DNA from: a bacterium
GTDB taxonomy: Bacteria > Cyanobacteriota > Vampirovibrionia > Gastranaerophilales > Gastranaerophilaceae
DNA length: 64,000 nucleotides
Assembly: GCA_017403285.1 (NCBI GenBank)
Contig: JAFQOI010000101.1
Location: 1-64,000 of the forward strand
Direction: 5' to 3'
The notes under the pieces were generated by a model. It was not told where the DNA came from, ran no database searches, and was given only the letters and a program-made list of their open reading frames with translations. Shown here one piece after another: positions 32,903-43,300 of this stretch. The translations under genes and the position numbers were made by a program. The number at the start of each line of letters is the position of its first letter. Within the stretch, counting starts at the first letter, position 1.

Positions 32903-34243
32903 ATGAAGATTGTTATATATGGTGCAAATGAGCTTGCAGGTATAATTGCGGCGAAATTCTTTGAAGATCACGATATTATTGTTATTGATGATGATGCATC
33001 AAAAAGGGAAGTTTTCGAAAAATTAGACCTTGAATATGTTTCAGGCTCAGGCGCTAATATAAATTTATTAGAATCTATTGGCATAAAAGATGCTGATATA
33101 TTTATTGCGTGTAGTGATAATGATGAAGCAAACATTGTTGCTTGTCTGACTGTTACTAATATGACGAAATTAAAAACAGTTTGTGTTGTTAGTAAAAAAG
33201 ACAACGTTGAATCTTTATCTTTGGTAAGGGGTTCAAAATATCAAAAAGAACTTATGATTGACTATGTTCTTTGGCCAGAAGAACTAATGACACAAGAGAT
33301 TTTTAGAATAATAACAGTTCCTAATGCGATAGATGTTGAAAATTTCGCCAATGGAAAAGCAAGATTACTCGAGTATAGAATAGATGAAGATACAAAATTT
33401 ATAAACAAAAAAGTAAAAGATTGTAATTTTCCTGATGAAACTCTTATTGTTGGAATTACAAGAGATAGTAAATTGTTTATTCCAAATGGAGAAACACAAC
33501 TTTTATTAAATGACAAAGTTATTTTTATGGGGTCTTCATATTCTTTAGATATTTTGGCTGGTAAATTTTCTGATGATACAGGAAAAGTTAAACAGGTAAC
33601 AATTATCGGTGGTGGTAATGTTGGGATGATGCTTGCTCAAAATCTAGAGAAAGCCAATATAAAAATAAAACTCATAGAAAATGATTATAAAAGATGTATT
33701 GAACTGGCGGAAAACCTTAAAAATACATTGGTTTTAAATGGAGATGGTGCTAATTTTGAACTTCTTGAAGAAGAAAGAGTTGGAGAATCTGATGTTGTTA
33801 TAAGTGTTACAAATAACGACGAAAAAAACCTTTTATGTTCTTTGCTTGCAAAACAGTTGGGCGTTCCAAAGGTAATAACAAGGGTGTATAAAAATGTGAA
33901 TGCTAACTTGTTTGAAAAAGTGGGGATTGATGTTGCAATCTCTCAAAATGGTGCGGCAATTGATGATATAGAAAATCATTTGATAAAAACAGATATTGAA
34001 ATTCTTGCAACTGTTGAAAGAGGACAAGGTGAAGTCCTTGAAATATCTGTTCCGTTTAATTTTAAAACAGAAATGATAATGAATTTGAAATTTCCTGTAA
34101 ATGCAATTATTGCTATTATTCAAAGACGTAATAGAGTGATAATTCCAAGAGGAACTACGCAAGTAATGCCAAACGATAGTCTTATTGTTTTTACAACGCA
34201 GGAAAACTCAGAGGTAATAAAGGAATATTTCAAAAGGTATTAG
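32903..34243 (+). CDS. trkA: Trk system potassium uptake regulatory protein TrkA
   Basis: Peripheral nucleotide-binding subunit that gates TrkH. The 446-residue protein has two tandem RCK units. The first Rossmann N-domain begins MKIVIYGANELAGIIAAKFF and the second (about 230) VTIIGGGNVGMMLAQNLEKA. Each is followed by a TrkA-C domain, and the last ends GTTQVMPNDSLIVFTT. NAD(H) binding is expected from GxGxxG-like turns; the first reads GANELAG, weaker than the second GGGNVG. The AAAGG site seven bases before the ATG is part of a hairpin. trkH follows after six bases. Confidence 0.95.
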   Translation: MKIVIYGANELAGIIAAKFFEDHDIIVIDDDASKREVFEKLDLEYVSGSGANINLLESIGIKDADIFIACSDNDEANIVACLTVTNMTKLKTVCVVSKKDNVESLSLVRGSKYQKELMIDYVLWPEELMTQEIFRIITVPNAIDVENFANGKARLLEYRIDEDTKFINKKVKDCNFPDETLIVGITRDSKLFIPNGETQLLLNDKVIFMGSSYSLDILAGKFSDDTGKVKQVTIIGGGNVGMMLAQNLEKANIKIKLIENDYKRCIELAENLKNTLVLNGDGANFELLEEERVGESDVVISVTNNDEKNLLCSLLAKQLGVPKVITRVYKNVNANLFEKVGIDVAISQNGAAIDDIENHLIKTDIEILATVERGQGEVLEISVPFNFKTEMIMNLKFPVNAIIAIIQRRNRVIIPRGTTQVMPNDSLIVFTTQENSEVIKEYFKRY

Positions 34244-34249
34244 TCTGGT

Positions 34250-35749
34250 ATGAATATAAGTTCTGTATTAGGTATTACAAGTATTATTTTACGACTATTT
34301 TCTGTTTTGATTTTGGTGCCTTGTGTGTGTGCAATTATATATAAGGATTATTCGTCTGTAGTGCCTTTTGTTCTTTCCTCATTGATTGCAATTGTAATTT
34401 CTTACATAATTAAAAATAAAAAAACAGATGAAGAAAATTTAAATAAAATTAATAGAACAGAAGTGTTCAGCGTTATGATAATAGCGTGGGTATCATTGTG
34501 TTTTTTAGGGGCAGTTCCTTTTTTGTATTTTGGATTAAGTCCAATAGATGCAATATTTGAGAGTGTTTCTGGAATAACCACTACTGGAGCAACAATACTT
34601 TCTGATTTTTCTTTGTACCCAAAAACAATGTTTTTTTGGCGTTCTTTTAGCCAATGGCTTGGTGGTTTGGGTATTTTGGTACTGTTTACTGTTGTTTTGC
34701 CTCAGTTCTCTGTCGCAGGAAGACAAATGTTTTTTGCAGAAGTTCCTGGTGCTAAAGAGAATAATCTTACCCCTAGAATAAGGCAGACAGCCGCAGTTCT
34801 TTGGAGTATATATTTAACACTTACAATCGCAGAGGTTTTGGTTCTTACTTATTTAAAAATGCCTTTGTTTGATGCTATATGTACTTCGTTATCAACAATA
34901 TCGGGTGGTGGTTTCTCTCCTCAAGCAGAAAGTCTTATTGCCTATGGACAAGTAAAATTTATTTGGACAGTTGCTATTTTTATGTTTTTTGCTGGATTTA
35001 ACTTTGCTCTTCAATATAAGGCTTTTATTAAAGGAAAAATAACTTCGTTGTTTAGAGATGAGGAATTTAAACTTTATTTCATTATCGTTATCTTGTTTAC
35101 GTTGATAATTGCGCTGACTTTAAATTCCCATCACATCTATGATTTACAGCAATCAATAAGAGAAGCATTTTTCGAAGTGTTGGCAATTATTACTACATCT
35201 GGTTTTGCTTCGGTAGATTATTCGGAATGGAATTTAAGGGCAAAATTATTCTTGTTTATTTTGATGTTTACAGGCGCATCCATTGGCTCTGCTTCAGGTG
35301 GTTTGAAATTATTACGTTTGATAATAATGTTTAAATATATAAAAAGACAAATATCCAAAATTCATCATCCAAATGGGATTTATCCTATTAAAATCAATAA
35401 AAGAACTATGAGTGATGATGCTATAAAACAGATGATTTCTTTTGTCCTTTTTTATTACGGAATATTTGTTGTGACTGCAATTTTATTGATTTTTATAGAA
35501 CAGGATGCAATTACAGGTGTAACGTCTGCAATTGCAACAATAGGAAATATTGGTCCTGGTTTTGGAGATGTTATTGGACCAATGGGAAGTTATTCTTCTC
35601 TTCAGGTGTCTTCGAAAATAATATGTATATTTAATATGCTGATAGGGCGTCTTGAATTAATCCCATTTTTGGCGTTGTTGCATCCTGATTTTTGGAGTTT
35701 TAGAAGAATAAATACTTGCACAAAAATTGGTAAATATGATAAAATTTAA
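34250..35749 (+). CDS. trkH: Trk/Ktr potassium transporter membrane subunit TrkH
   Basis: Potassium-translocating channel of the Trk system, 499 residues with about ten to twelve membrane helices. Pore-loop filters can be read in SVSGITTTGATIL, STISGGGFSPQAE, ITTSGFASVDYSE and ATIGNIGPGFGDV, one per repeat, each with the conserved glycine. The first helix pair, MNISSVLGITSIILRLFS, matches TrkH not KtrB. It is six bases downstream of trkA, so the pair forms one unit. The genes after it begin 27 bases on and may belong to the same transcript. Confidence 0.95.
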   Translation: MNISSVLGITSIILRLFSVLILVPCVCAIIYKDYSSVVPFVLSSLIAIVISYIIKNKKTDEENLNKINRTEVFSVMIIAWVSLCFLGAVPFLYFGLSPIDAIFESVSGITTTGATILSDFSLYPKTMFFWRSFSQWLGGLGILVLFTVVLPQFSVAGRQMFFAEVPGAKENNLTPRIRQTAAVLWSIYLTLTIAEVLVLTYLKMPLFDAICTSLSTISGGGFSPQAESLIAYGQVKFIWTVAIFMFFAGFNFALQYKAFIKGKITSLFRDEEFKLYFIIVILFTLIIALTLNSHHIYDLQQSIREAFFEVLAIITTSGFASVDYSEWNLRAKLFLFILMFTGASIGSASGGLKLLRLIIMFKYIKRQISKIHHPNGIYPIKINKRTMSDDAIKQMISFVLFYYGIFVVTAILLIFIEQDAITGVTSAIATIGNIGPGFGDVIGPMGSYSSLQVSSKIICIFNMLIGRLELIPFLALLHPDFWSFRRINTCTKIGKYDKI

Positions 35750-35776
35750 GTGTTAATAGGATAGTTTGAGTGAAAT

Positions 35777-36445
35777 ATGTTTAAAAAAGCATTAATTTTG
35801 GGTGTGATATTACCTTTAGTTGTATATTTGGGCAAATTGGTTTTGGTTGCAGTAAGTAAAATTCAACCAACAGAGTTTAAACCGGTTTTTGCAATATTTC
35901 TTCTTGATATTTCTGCCTCAAGCAGAGGTTTGTTAGAGGAAGAGCAAGAGTGTGTAATTAGGATGGCTAAAAAATTAGATTCTGATGACCACGCTAAAAT
36001 TTATGTTGTTACCCAAGATACTTATGAAGTGTTTGATGGTGGTCCACATAAAGCGTCTGCTATGAGAACAGCAATGGTAAAAAACTCTGAATTTGATAGT
36101 CAGGCATATGGTACTGCTTATGGTTTGGCAATTAAAAAAGCTGTAGGTGATGCGCTAAGATATAAAGCAGAAGGCTATACTCCTGCAATTATCGTATTGG
36201 GTGACCTTGAAAATGAAGGTGCAATTGATAAACAAATCAATTGGAATACGTTCCCTAAAAATATTCAGAATACTTTAAAATATATTCCTGAGTTGTCATT
36301 GACATTTTTATATGCTGATCCTAAGAAACTTGATGATGTGAAACAAAATCTTGTTCCAGTTCTTAAGGAAGATAAACTTATCATTGCATCAGAAGAAAAT
36401 GTTGAGTTGGCATTAAGAAAATTTTCAAAAGCAGTAGGAAGATAG
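35777..36445 (+). CDS. Membrane-anchored von Willebrand factor A-like protein
   Basis: A 222-residue protein with an N-terminal membrane anchor (about 5-27, ALILGVILPLVVYLGKLVLV). A vWA-like domain follows, starting with the strand VFAIFLLDISASSRG, whose DISAS fits the DxSxS metal-ion (MIDAS) motif. Later IIVLGDLENEG could supply further MIDAS acidic residues. ASAMRTAMVKNSEFDSQAYG and AIKKAVGDALRYKAEGYTPA are helices of the Rossmann-like fold. It starts a three-gene unit with the next two genes (gaps of 9 and 18 bases). vWA proteins usually scaffold complexes or bind metal-bridged partners. The specific role is unknown. Confidence 0.7.
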   Translation: MFKKALILGVILPLVVYLGKLVLVAVSKIQPTEFKPVFAIFLLDISASSRGLLEEEQECVIRMAKKLDSDDHAKIYVVTQDTYEVFDGGPHKASAMRTAMVKNSEFDSQAYGTAYGLAIKKAVGDALRYKAEGYTPAIIVLGDLENEGAIDKQINWNTFPKNIQNTLKYIPELSLTFLYADPKKLDDVKQNLVPVLKEDKLIIASEENVELALRKFSKAVGR

Positions 36446-36454
36446 AGGTTATAA

Positions 36455-38140
36455 ATGAAATTAGTTATTGCATCAAAAAGCAACGAAAAAGAGTTTAATA
36501 ATGCGGAGATTATCAATATTGGTACTGCTCCTAGTTGTGATTTTAGACTTGATAAAAATGAGTTGGGTTTTGATTTGATTTTTTCTGTTCAAGCGCAAGC
36601 GGATGGAAAATGGTTGGTTGTAAATACTTTTAATAGTGATAAATTATTATTCAAAGGTCAACCTATTGGTAAAAACTTAGAAATCGGTTCTTTATGTAAG
36701 TTAATGATTGCTGGTACAGACGAATTTGTGAGCATAAAATCAACAGTTGCTGGTACTATGCAAAAGGTGGTTCCTGGCTCTTTGGAACTTGCAAATAAAC
36801 GTAGTGCTGCAAAAATAAAAAGAGTTGATAATAAGAAAACAATGTCTGTTATTGAAGCAGAAGATATCAATGAACAAGATATCGAAAACCTTTATGGTAA
36901 AGGTATTGGTGCTCAAACAAAACTTAAAATAGATAAAAGAAAAGCAGATCTTGAAAAAAGAAGAAGTGTAATTCAAAAAGAAATTTCTTATAAATCAAAC
37001 TATTTGAAAGATAAATTGGCTCAAAATGAAATTCTTCTTGCTGTTTTGAATGCGTTAATCGTATTTACACCTTTATTTATCGTATTTATTTTAAAAGATT
37101 TATATAAAATTGAGGTAGGAGCAAGCCATAAAGAAGTACAAACACACATAATGTTTTTAGGTGCTTTGGTATTTATGATCATTACGTTCCTATTAAAACA
37201 AGGGCAGTTCTTACTTCTACAAATAAAAAATAATCCAAGAGTTCAAGAATCAACAAAACAAATAAAAAACCTCAGTTTGTTTGCATCTTCTGGTGTATTT
37301 GTTTGTATTATTGTTTTCAGTATTGCTGAGTTGTTCTTTAAAACGTATAATACGCCTGCAATTACTTGTCAGATGATGTTATTATGTTCTTGTATTTGTA
37401 TTTTCTTGGGTGCATTCTCTGGATTTATTAAAAATACAAATGCGGAAACAGGTGAAGAATTTGATTCATACCAAAATAGAGAAGATTTCCAAGGTTTGAT
37501 AAAAGATTATCAACAATGGATTGTATTATTTGTAAATAATATTTCAAAGAAAAGATTAAAAGATATAGATGGACATATGTTTGGTTTGCATCTAAAATCT
37601 GCTGTAGAATATTTTGTAGGGGTTATAACTGCTCCATTCTTGGCGTATGGTGTATCTCAGACATTGGCAGAATGTTTCTCTGAAGCTGCTGCTTGGATAA
37701 GACTTTCTGCTGGGTTTAAATTCTCTCCAATATTCTTAACTCTTGCAACTTTGATGATTGTATTTGCTTTCCACTGCTTTGCAACATCATTCGCAACAAC
37801 AAAGAGATTGCACGCATCAAATGTAATTAAAGAAGATGGTTTTAGTGATTACAATGTACATGGCGTAAATATTTATGGTGTTGAAGCAAGTAAAAACTTA
37901 AAAACTGAAGCGAAAAAATTCTTAACTATCGCAATATGTGTAGTAGCGATAGAAATGATAATGAACGTTTCTTATTTTATTGGAGAAATGGGACGTAATA
38001 TTCAAGGTATGATTTTAAGTATGATTGCTGCATTGGTTCCTACTGCAATTCTTATTATGGAAACTACAATGCTTGGTAATACTAAATTTGAAATCATTTC
38101 TAAAGAAGAATTATTACAAAAAGTTGACAAAAACTATTAA
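36455..38140 (+). CDS. Polytopic membrane protein with FHA-like N-terminal domain
   Basis: A 561-residue protein I do not recognise as a whole. Residues 1-95 look like a forkhead-associated (phosphothreonine-binding) fold: INIGTAPSCDFRLD, then GKWLVVNTFNSDKLLFKG and a last strand near SLCKLMIAG, although the usual Ser and His of FHA are not clear. A charged linker (about 110-190) leads to about eight hydrophobic helices, including VLNALIVFTPLFIVFIL and MIAALVPTAILIMETTML. AGAGG is six bases before the ATG. It is the middle gene between a vWA-like protein and a TonB-C-like protein, which suggests an envelope complex. Confidence 0.65.
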   Translation: MKLVIASKSNEKEFNNAEIINIGTAPSCDFRLDKNELGFDLIFSVQAQADGKWLVVNTFNSDKLLFKGQPIGKNLEIGSLCKLMIAGTDEFVSIKSTVAGTMQKVVPGSLELANKRSAAKIKRVDNKKTMSVIEAEDINEQDIENLYGKGIGAQTKLKIDKRKADLEKRRSVIQKEISYKSNYLKDKLAQNEILLAVLNALIVFTPLFIVFILKDLYKIEVGASHKEVQTHIMFLGALVFMIITFLLKQGQFLLLQIKNNPRVQESTKQIKNLSLFASSGVFVCIIVFSIAELFFKTYNTPAITCQMMLLCSCICIFLGAFSGFIKNTNAETGEEFDSYQNREDFQGLIKDYQQWIVLFVNNISKKRLKDIDGHMFGLHLKSAVEYFVGVITAPFLAYGVSQTLAECFSEAAAWIRLSAGFKFSPIFLTLATLMIVFAFHCFATSFATTKRLHASNVIKEDGFSDYNVHGVNIYGVEASKNLKTEAKKFLTIAICVVAIEMIMNVSYFIGEMGRNIQGMILSMIAALVPTAILIMETTMLGNTKFEIISKEELLQKVDKNY

Positions 38141-38158
38141 TACTAAAGGAAAAAACTA

Positions 38159-38902
38159 ATGTTTAGATGCACAGAATGTAATATTGAATATACAAATTGT
38201 CCTGATTTTTGTGAATGCGGAAATGATACTTTTGAAGAATTTTTCGAAGAAGAAATTGAGGAAGAAGAATACGAAGAACCTGTAGTTAGACCTAAAAAGA
38301 AGAAAAAAGCTCCTAAACTAACTGAAGAAGAACTTGAAGAATTAGAAGAAGAAATGCTTGATAGAAAAAAAGCACTTATTACTATAGGAATTTCTTTATT
38401 TATTTCTTTAATTCTTATTTTCTGTCCTCCTCATATGCAGAAAAAATCTGAAAAGGTCAGAGAACAAGCAAAAGCAGCTAATGTTAAAATTCCTGATGTA
38501 AATTCATATTGGGATAATACAGTTGCTTATCATTCTAGAAAAAACGACGCATATTATGCACTTCCTATCTTGAATAAAGAATTTGGAAGTATTTCAACTG
38601 AATTAAGAGAATACTTAAAGAAAGTTGGAAATGAGTTTTATCTTCGCTGGGAACCTTCTTTAGTTAAAGGTTCTGGTGAGTGTAAAGTTACATTTACCAT
38701 TGATAAAGAAGGTAACATTGATAAGAAATACGCAAAAATTACTGAAAGATCTAATAATGAGTCATTGGATGATTCTGTATTGATGTTGTTATCTAAATTG
38801 AATACTTTTGATATTCCTCCAAGTGATTATAAAGGTGAGCGTATTATAATTGCATTCAAAAAAGATGAAACTGGTGTAAGTAAAGTATATTTCCCTTACT
38901 AA
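38159..38902 (+). CDS. Zinc-ribbon membrane protein with TonB C-terminal-like domain
   Basis: A 247-residue protein with three parts. An N-terminal zinc-ribbon-like group has cysteines 4, 7, 14, 18 and 20 (MFRCTECNIEYTNCPDFCEC). A very acidic, then Lys-rich, cytoplasmic stretch follows and leads to one membrane helix (about 73-93, ALITIGISLFISLILIF). A C-terminal domain (about 155-245) resembles TonB/TolA C-terminal folds: FYLRWEPSLVKGSGECKVTF, TIDKEGNIDKKYAKI, then LDDSVLMLLSKLNTFDIPP. It would thus reach from cytoplasm to periplasm. AAAGGA precedes the ATG. ExbB and ExbD are not nearby, so a classical TonB role is unsupported. It converges with aroA, overlapping by four bases. Confidence 0.7.
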   Translation: MFRCTECNIEYTNCPDFCECGNDTFEEFFEEEIEEEEYEEPVVRPKKKKKAPKLTEEELEELEEEMLDRKKALITIGISLFISLILIFCPPHMQKKSEKVREQAKAANVKIPDVNSYWDNTVAYHSRKNDAYYALPILNKEFGSISTELREYLKKVGNEFYLRWEPSLVKGSGECKVTFTIDKEGNIDKKYAKITERSNNESLDDSVLMLLSKLNTFDIPPSDYKGERIIIAFKKDETGVSKVYFPY

Positions 38903-40173
38903 GACTGTATTTTTGAATGTAAATTTAAAAATTCTGGAAAAGAAATATCAACCCATTGAAATTCATTAATTTTAATGGGTTTTTTACATATTAAACCAGC
39001 GGTGTATGCGCTCATAGCAATTCGATGATCGTGATAGCATTCGATTTCGCAATCACCAAGTAGTTCAGTTTTTCCGTTAACAATGAAACCATCATTTTTT
39101 TCTATGATATCAGCTCCTAATTTTTTGAATTCATTTGTAACTGCAGAAATTCTATCTGCTTCTTTGTTTCTTAAATCTTGGGCATCTTTGATTATAGTTG
39201 TACCTTCTGCTTGAGTTGCCGCTATAACTAGAACGGGTATTTCATCAATTAATCTTGGAATTATGGCACCTTCAATAGTTGTTGCTTTTAATGAAGAGTA
39301 TCTGGCTCTTATGTCTGCAACTTTTTCGTTTGATATTGTTCTTTCATTGAGAATTTCAATGTCGCCATTCATTGCTTTTAAAACATCAATAATTCCTGAC
39401 CGAGTTTCATTAATCCCTACATTTTGTATTGTAATATCAGAATCAGGGGTTATTAGTGCTGCAACAATAAAAAATGCTGCAGAAGAAATATCACCGCAAA
39501 CATTTATGTCGGTAGGATTTAATTGTGAGTTTTTTATTGAAGCAGAATTGTTGTTTATTTTAATATCTGCGCCCATATATTCAAACATAAGTTCGGTATG
39601 ATTTCTTGATTTATAAGGTTCTGTAAATATGGTTTCTCCTTTTGCATTTAATCCAGCAAGAAGTAAGCAAGACTTAACTTGTGCTGATGCCAATGGAGAA
39701 ACATAGTTTATTCCATTTAAGTCTGATGCAATTATTTCTAATGGTAATTTATAGTCATTGTGAATAAACCTTGTACCCATTAATTCTAATGGCTCAATTA
39801 CTCTTTTCATTGGTCTTTTTGAAAGACTTATGTCTCCAAATAGTTTTGTGTTGAATTTTTGACCGGCAAGAAGTCCCATCATAAGTCTTGTTGTTGTGCC
39901 TGAATTTCCACAATCAAGAGGGGTTAAAGGTGCTTTTAGCGCATTTTTTGCGTTTACTAAAACTTCTTTGTCATTGATAAATTTAATTTCGCAACCAAGT
40001 TTTTCAATAATTTTCAATGTAGACATACAGTCAGCACCTTTTGAATAATTTGAAACTTTCATTTCACCTTTCGTTAAAGACGAAAACATAAATGCCCTAT
40101 GGGTAATAGATTTATCCGCAGGTATTTCAATTATTCCTCTTAGTTTTTTTGATTTATTAACTGTTATATCCAT
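38899..40173 (-). CDS. aroA: 3-phosphoshikimate 1-carboxyvinyltransferase (EPSP synthase)
   Basis: Sixth step of the shikimate pathway: joins phosphoenolpyruvate to shikimate-3-phosphate. The 424-residue protein starts with KKLRGIIEIPADKSITHRAF, the K-S-x-x-x-R substrate site. It has LDCGNSGTTTRLMMGLLAGQ, the first family signature with the LxGNSGT loop, and later IPRLIDEIPVLVIAATQAEG and the second signature containing KEADRI. The loop residues GNSGTTTR point to a standard enzyme; class I or II by glyphosate response is not asserted. No ribosome site precedes the ATG. The gene lies 39 bases after a 47-codon ORF that follows carB, and may be the end of the pyr transcript. Confidence 0.95.
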   Translation of the reverse strand: MDITVNKSKKLRGIIEIPADKSITHRAFMFSSLTKGEMKVSNYSKGADCMSTLKIIEKLGCEIKFINDKEVLVNAKNALKAPLTPLDCGNSGTTTRLMMGLLAGQKFNTKLFGDISLSKRPMKRVIEPLELMGTRFIHNDYKLPLEIIASDLNGINYVSPLASAQVKSCLLLAGLNAKGETIFTEPYKSRNHTELMFEYMGADIKINNNSASIKNSQLNPTDINVCGDISSAAFFIVAALITPDSDITIQNVGINETRSGIIDVLKAMNGDIEILNERTISNEKVADIRARYSSLKATTIEGAIIPRLIDEIPVLVIAATQAEGTTIIKDAQDLRNKEADRISAVTNEFKKLGADIIEKNDGFIVNGKTELLGDCEIECYHDHRIAMSAYTAGLICKKPIKINEFQWVDISFPEFLNLHSKIQS

Positions 40174-40212
40174 ATTTTAATTAGACAATAAAACGATATT
40201 TTGTGCAATATT

Positions 40213-40356
40213 TTATGGTTTTCCAAAGTTTTCAGGATGATTAGAATTAGATAAAACAATCTCTCTATATTCGTTTTTATCTATATCTATTCCCATATTT
40301 TTAATATTAATATTAATTCTTTTCTTTTTTTTTGTTGTTTTTTTATTTTCTGCCAT
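40213..40356 (-). CDS. 47-residue basic protein directly after carB
   Basis: An ATG at 40356 is one base from the carB stop codon and five bases after GAGG, which overlaps the end of carB; translation coupling is therefore likely. The 47-residue product starts MAENKKTTKKKKRININIKN and ends SNSNHPENFGKP. The first third is strongly basic (nine Lys or Arg in residues 5-13), the rest polar. The poly-A tract coding the lysines (AAA repeats) could invite slippage. I know no family for it. The strong ribosome site, exact spacing and clean stop favour a real gene; RNA or nucleotide-enzyme binding is a guess from charge only. Confidence 0.6.
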   Translation of the reverse strand: MAENKKTTKKKKRININIKNMGIDIDKNEYREIVLSNSNHPENFGKP

Positions 40357-40357
40357 A

Positions 40358-43300
40358 TTACCTCAAAATAGGGATTGTTCTATATTCGTCAATGCTATCA
40401 TATGTCATATTTGGATTATTCATGTAGCATTTTAGTGCGCTCAGATATGCTTTTGCTGTATCAAGTGCTGTAAAGCAAGGTGTTGAATACATTTCTGCAA
40501 TTGTTCTAATTAAGAACCCTCTATCTTCAGACCCATAACGAACAGAATTATTATTAGTTGTTGGTGTATTAATAATAAAACATAAGTCCTTATTTTTCAT
40601 ATCTCGTTGCATTTTTTTGATATCGAATTTCTCAATTTCTTTTGATTCTATATTGTGTAATTTTAAGAATTTATGTGTTCCTGTTGTTGCAATAAGGTTG
40701 TATCCTAATTCAACAAGAGTTCGCGCAACTTCAACAGAATCTTTTTTGTAGTGATCATTGATTGAAATTAATACATTTCCACGTTCAGTTGATAATTTAT
40801 ATCCAGCGGCTAAGAAGCCCTTTGCAAGTGCCTTATCAAATGAAGTATCAATTCCAAGAACTTCTCCAGTTGATTTCATTTCTGGAGCAAGTGCTGGATC
40901 TATTCTATTCAATTTTTGGAATGAGAAAATAGGAATTTTCGCACATACAAGATTTGTTTTTGGTGCTAATCCTGTTTGATATCCTTGCTCAATTATTGAT
41001 TTCCCCAAGACAGCTCCTATTGCTATTTTTACCATAGGAATATTTGTTACTTTGCTCAAAATAGGAACTGTTCTGGAAGCACGAGGATTTACTTCAATAA
41101 TGTATGCTTGATTGTCTTTCATTACAAATTGAATGTTCATCAAACCTTTTATTTTTAGTGCTCTTGCTATTTTTTCTGTATATGTAATAAGATTTTTTAT
41201 TACTTCGTCTGGAATTGTCTTTGTTGGGTAAAGTGCGATAGAGTCTCCAGAGTGGATACCGGCTCTTTCAACGTGTTCTGTAATGGCAGGAATTAATACA
41301 TTTTCTCCATCAGAAATCGCATCTAATTCTAATTCTGTTCCTTCTATGTATTGGTCAATAAGAATTGGATGTTCGTCAGAAAATTTCATTGCACTTTCAA
41401 TGTAAGAAAGAAGTTCATCTTTGTTATAAACAACTTGCATTCCGCGTCCACCAATAACGTAAGAAGGACGAACAAGCAATGGATAGCCAATTGAATTTGC
41501 GGCTTCAAGAGCTTCTGATTGTTTTTTAATTGCACAACCTTTTGGTTGAGGAATGTTTAGTTCTCTTAAAAGTTGTTCAAATAGTTTTCTATCTTCTGCT
41601 ATATTTATTGACTCAAGAGAAGTTCCAAGTATTCTAATTCCTCTTTCATGAAGTTTTGGTGCAAGATTTATTGCTGTTTGACCACCAAATTGAACCATAA
41701 CTCCTTCGGGATTTTCTTTTTCAATGATATTCATTATGTTTTCTATATGCATTGGTTCAAAGAAAAGTTTATCTGCAACGTCAAAGTCTGTTGAAAGCGT
41801 TTCTGGATTTGAATTCACAATTAATGATTGATAATTGTTGTTTCTAACTTCCCAAGCAGCATGAACAGAACAGTAATCAAACTCAATACCTTGTCCTATC
41901 CTGATTGGACCTGAACCAAGTATAAGTATTTTCTTTTCATTAGAATCTGAATTTGTTTCATCAACTTCATTATATGTTGAATAGTAATATGGTGTTAGTG
42001 CTTTAAATTCTGAAGCACAAGTATCTACTATCTTGAAGGAAGCGCTGATTGAATTATCTTGACGTATTTTTTCTACTTCTTTTAGTGAAAGTTGGCAATA
42101 TTTTGCGATTTCTTCATCCAAGAAACCTTTTTCTTTCGCTTCAAGATATAGTTCGGCAGTTAGATTTTCGCTTTTTAGTTTATTTTCAAAATCTACTAGA
42201 TTTTTGATTTTGTAAATAAACCATTTATCAATTTTTGTAATTTTATTTATTTCATCTATACTGATACCACGATTTAGCGCTTCTGCTACTCTAAAAATTC
42301 TTCTATCGTCTTGAACGTGCAACAGGGCTTTGATTTCTTCTTCGCTACTATCAAGGTGGATACCCCTTAAAAGACCAGTATATTTTGATTCAATTGATGT
42401 TACTGCTTTTTTGAAAGAACTTTCAAAAGTTCTTCCTATAGCCATAACTTCGCCAGTCGCTTTCATTTTTGTGCCTAAAATTCTATCGCCGTGTTTAAAT
42501 TTATCAAAAGGCCATTTTGGTATTTTTGTAACAACATAATCAATTGTAGGTTCAAAAGCGGCAACGGTTTTTTGGGTAATTGAATTTGGAATTTCATACA
42601 AATTATAGCCCACAGCAATTTTGGTTGTGATTTTTGCAATAGGATAGCCAGTTGCTTTTGATGCTAAAGCAGAAGAACGGCTTACACGTGGATTTACTTC
42701 TATAACATAATAGTTACTACTAACTGTATCAAGAGCAAATTGAACATTACATCCACCTTCTATTTCTAATGCTTTTATTATTTTCAATGCGGCATTTCTA
42801 AGCATTTGACATTCTTTGCTTGTAAGCGTTTGTGTTGGGGCAACTACAAAACTATCACCAGTGTGAATTCCTATTGGGTCAATGTTTTCCATATTGCAAA
42901 TCGCAATTGATGTATTATTTGCGTCACGGATTACTTCATATTCAATTTCTTTGTAGCCCGCAATACTTTTCTCAACAAGTACCTGAGAAATTGGGCTTAA
43001 AGACAAACCAGTGTGAACAATTTCTTCATATTCATTAAAGTTATTTGCAATTCCTCCACCTGTTCCCCCTAATGTATAAGCAGGACGTACTATGATTGGA
43101 AATCCAATTGTTTGCGCAAATTTCTTTGCTTCTTCATAATTTGAAACTATATCGCTTTCTGGGATTGGTTCATTAATTTCAAGCATTAAATTTTTAAACA
43201 TTTCTCTATCTTCTGCTTTTTTTATAGAGTCTATTTTTGTCCCAAGAAGTTCAACATTATATTTTTCTAAAATGCCATTTTCATATAATAGAACAGCAAG

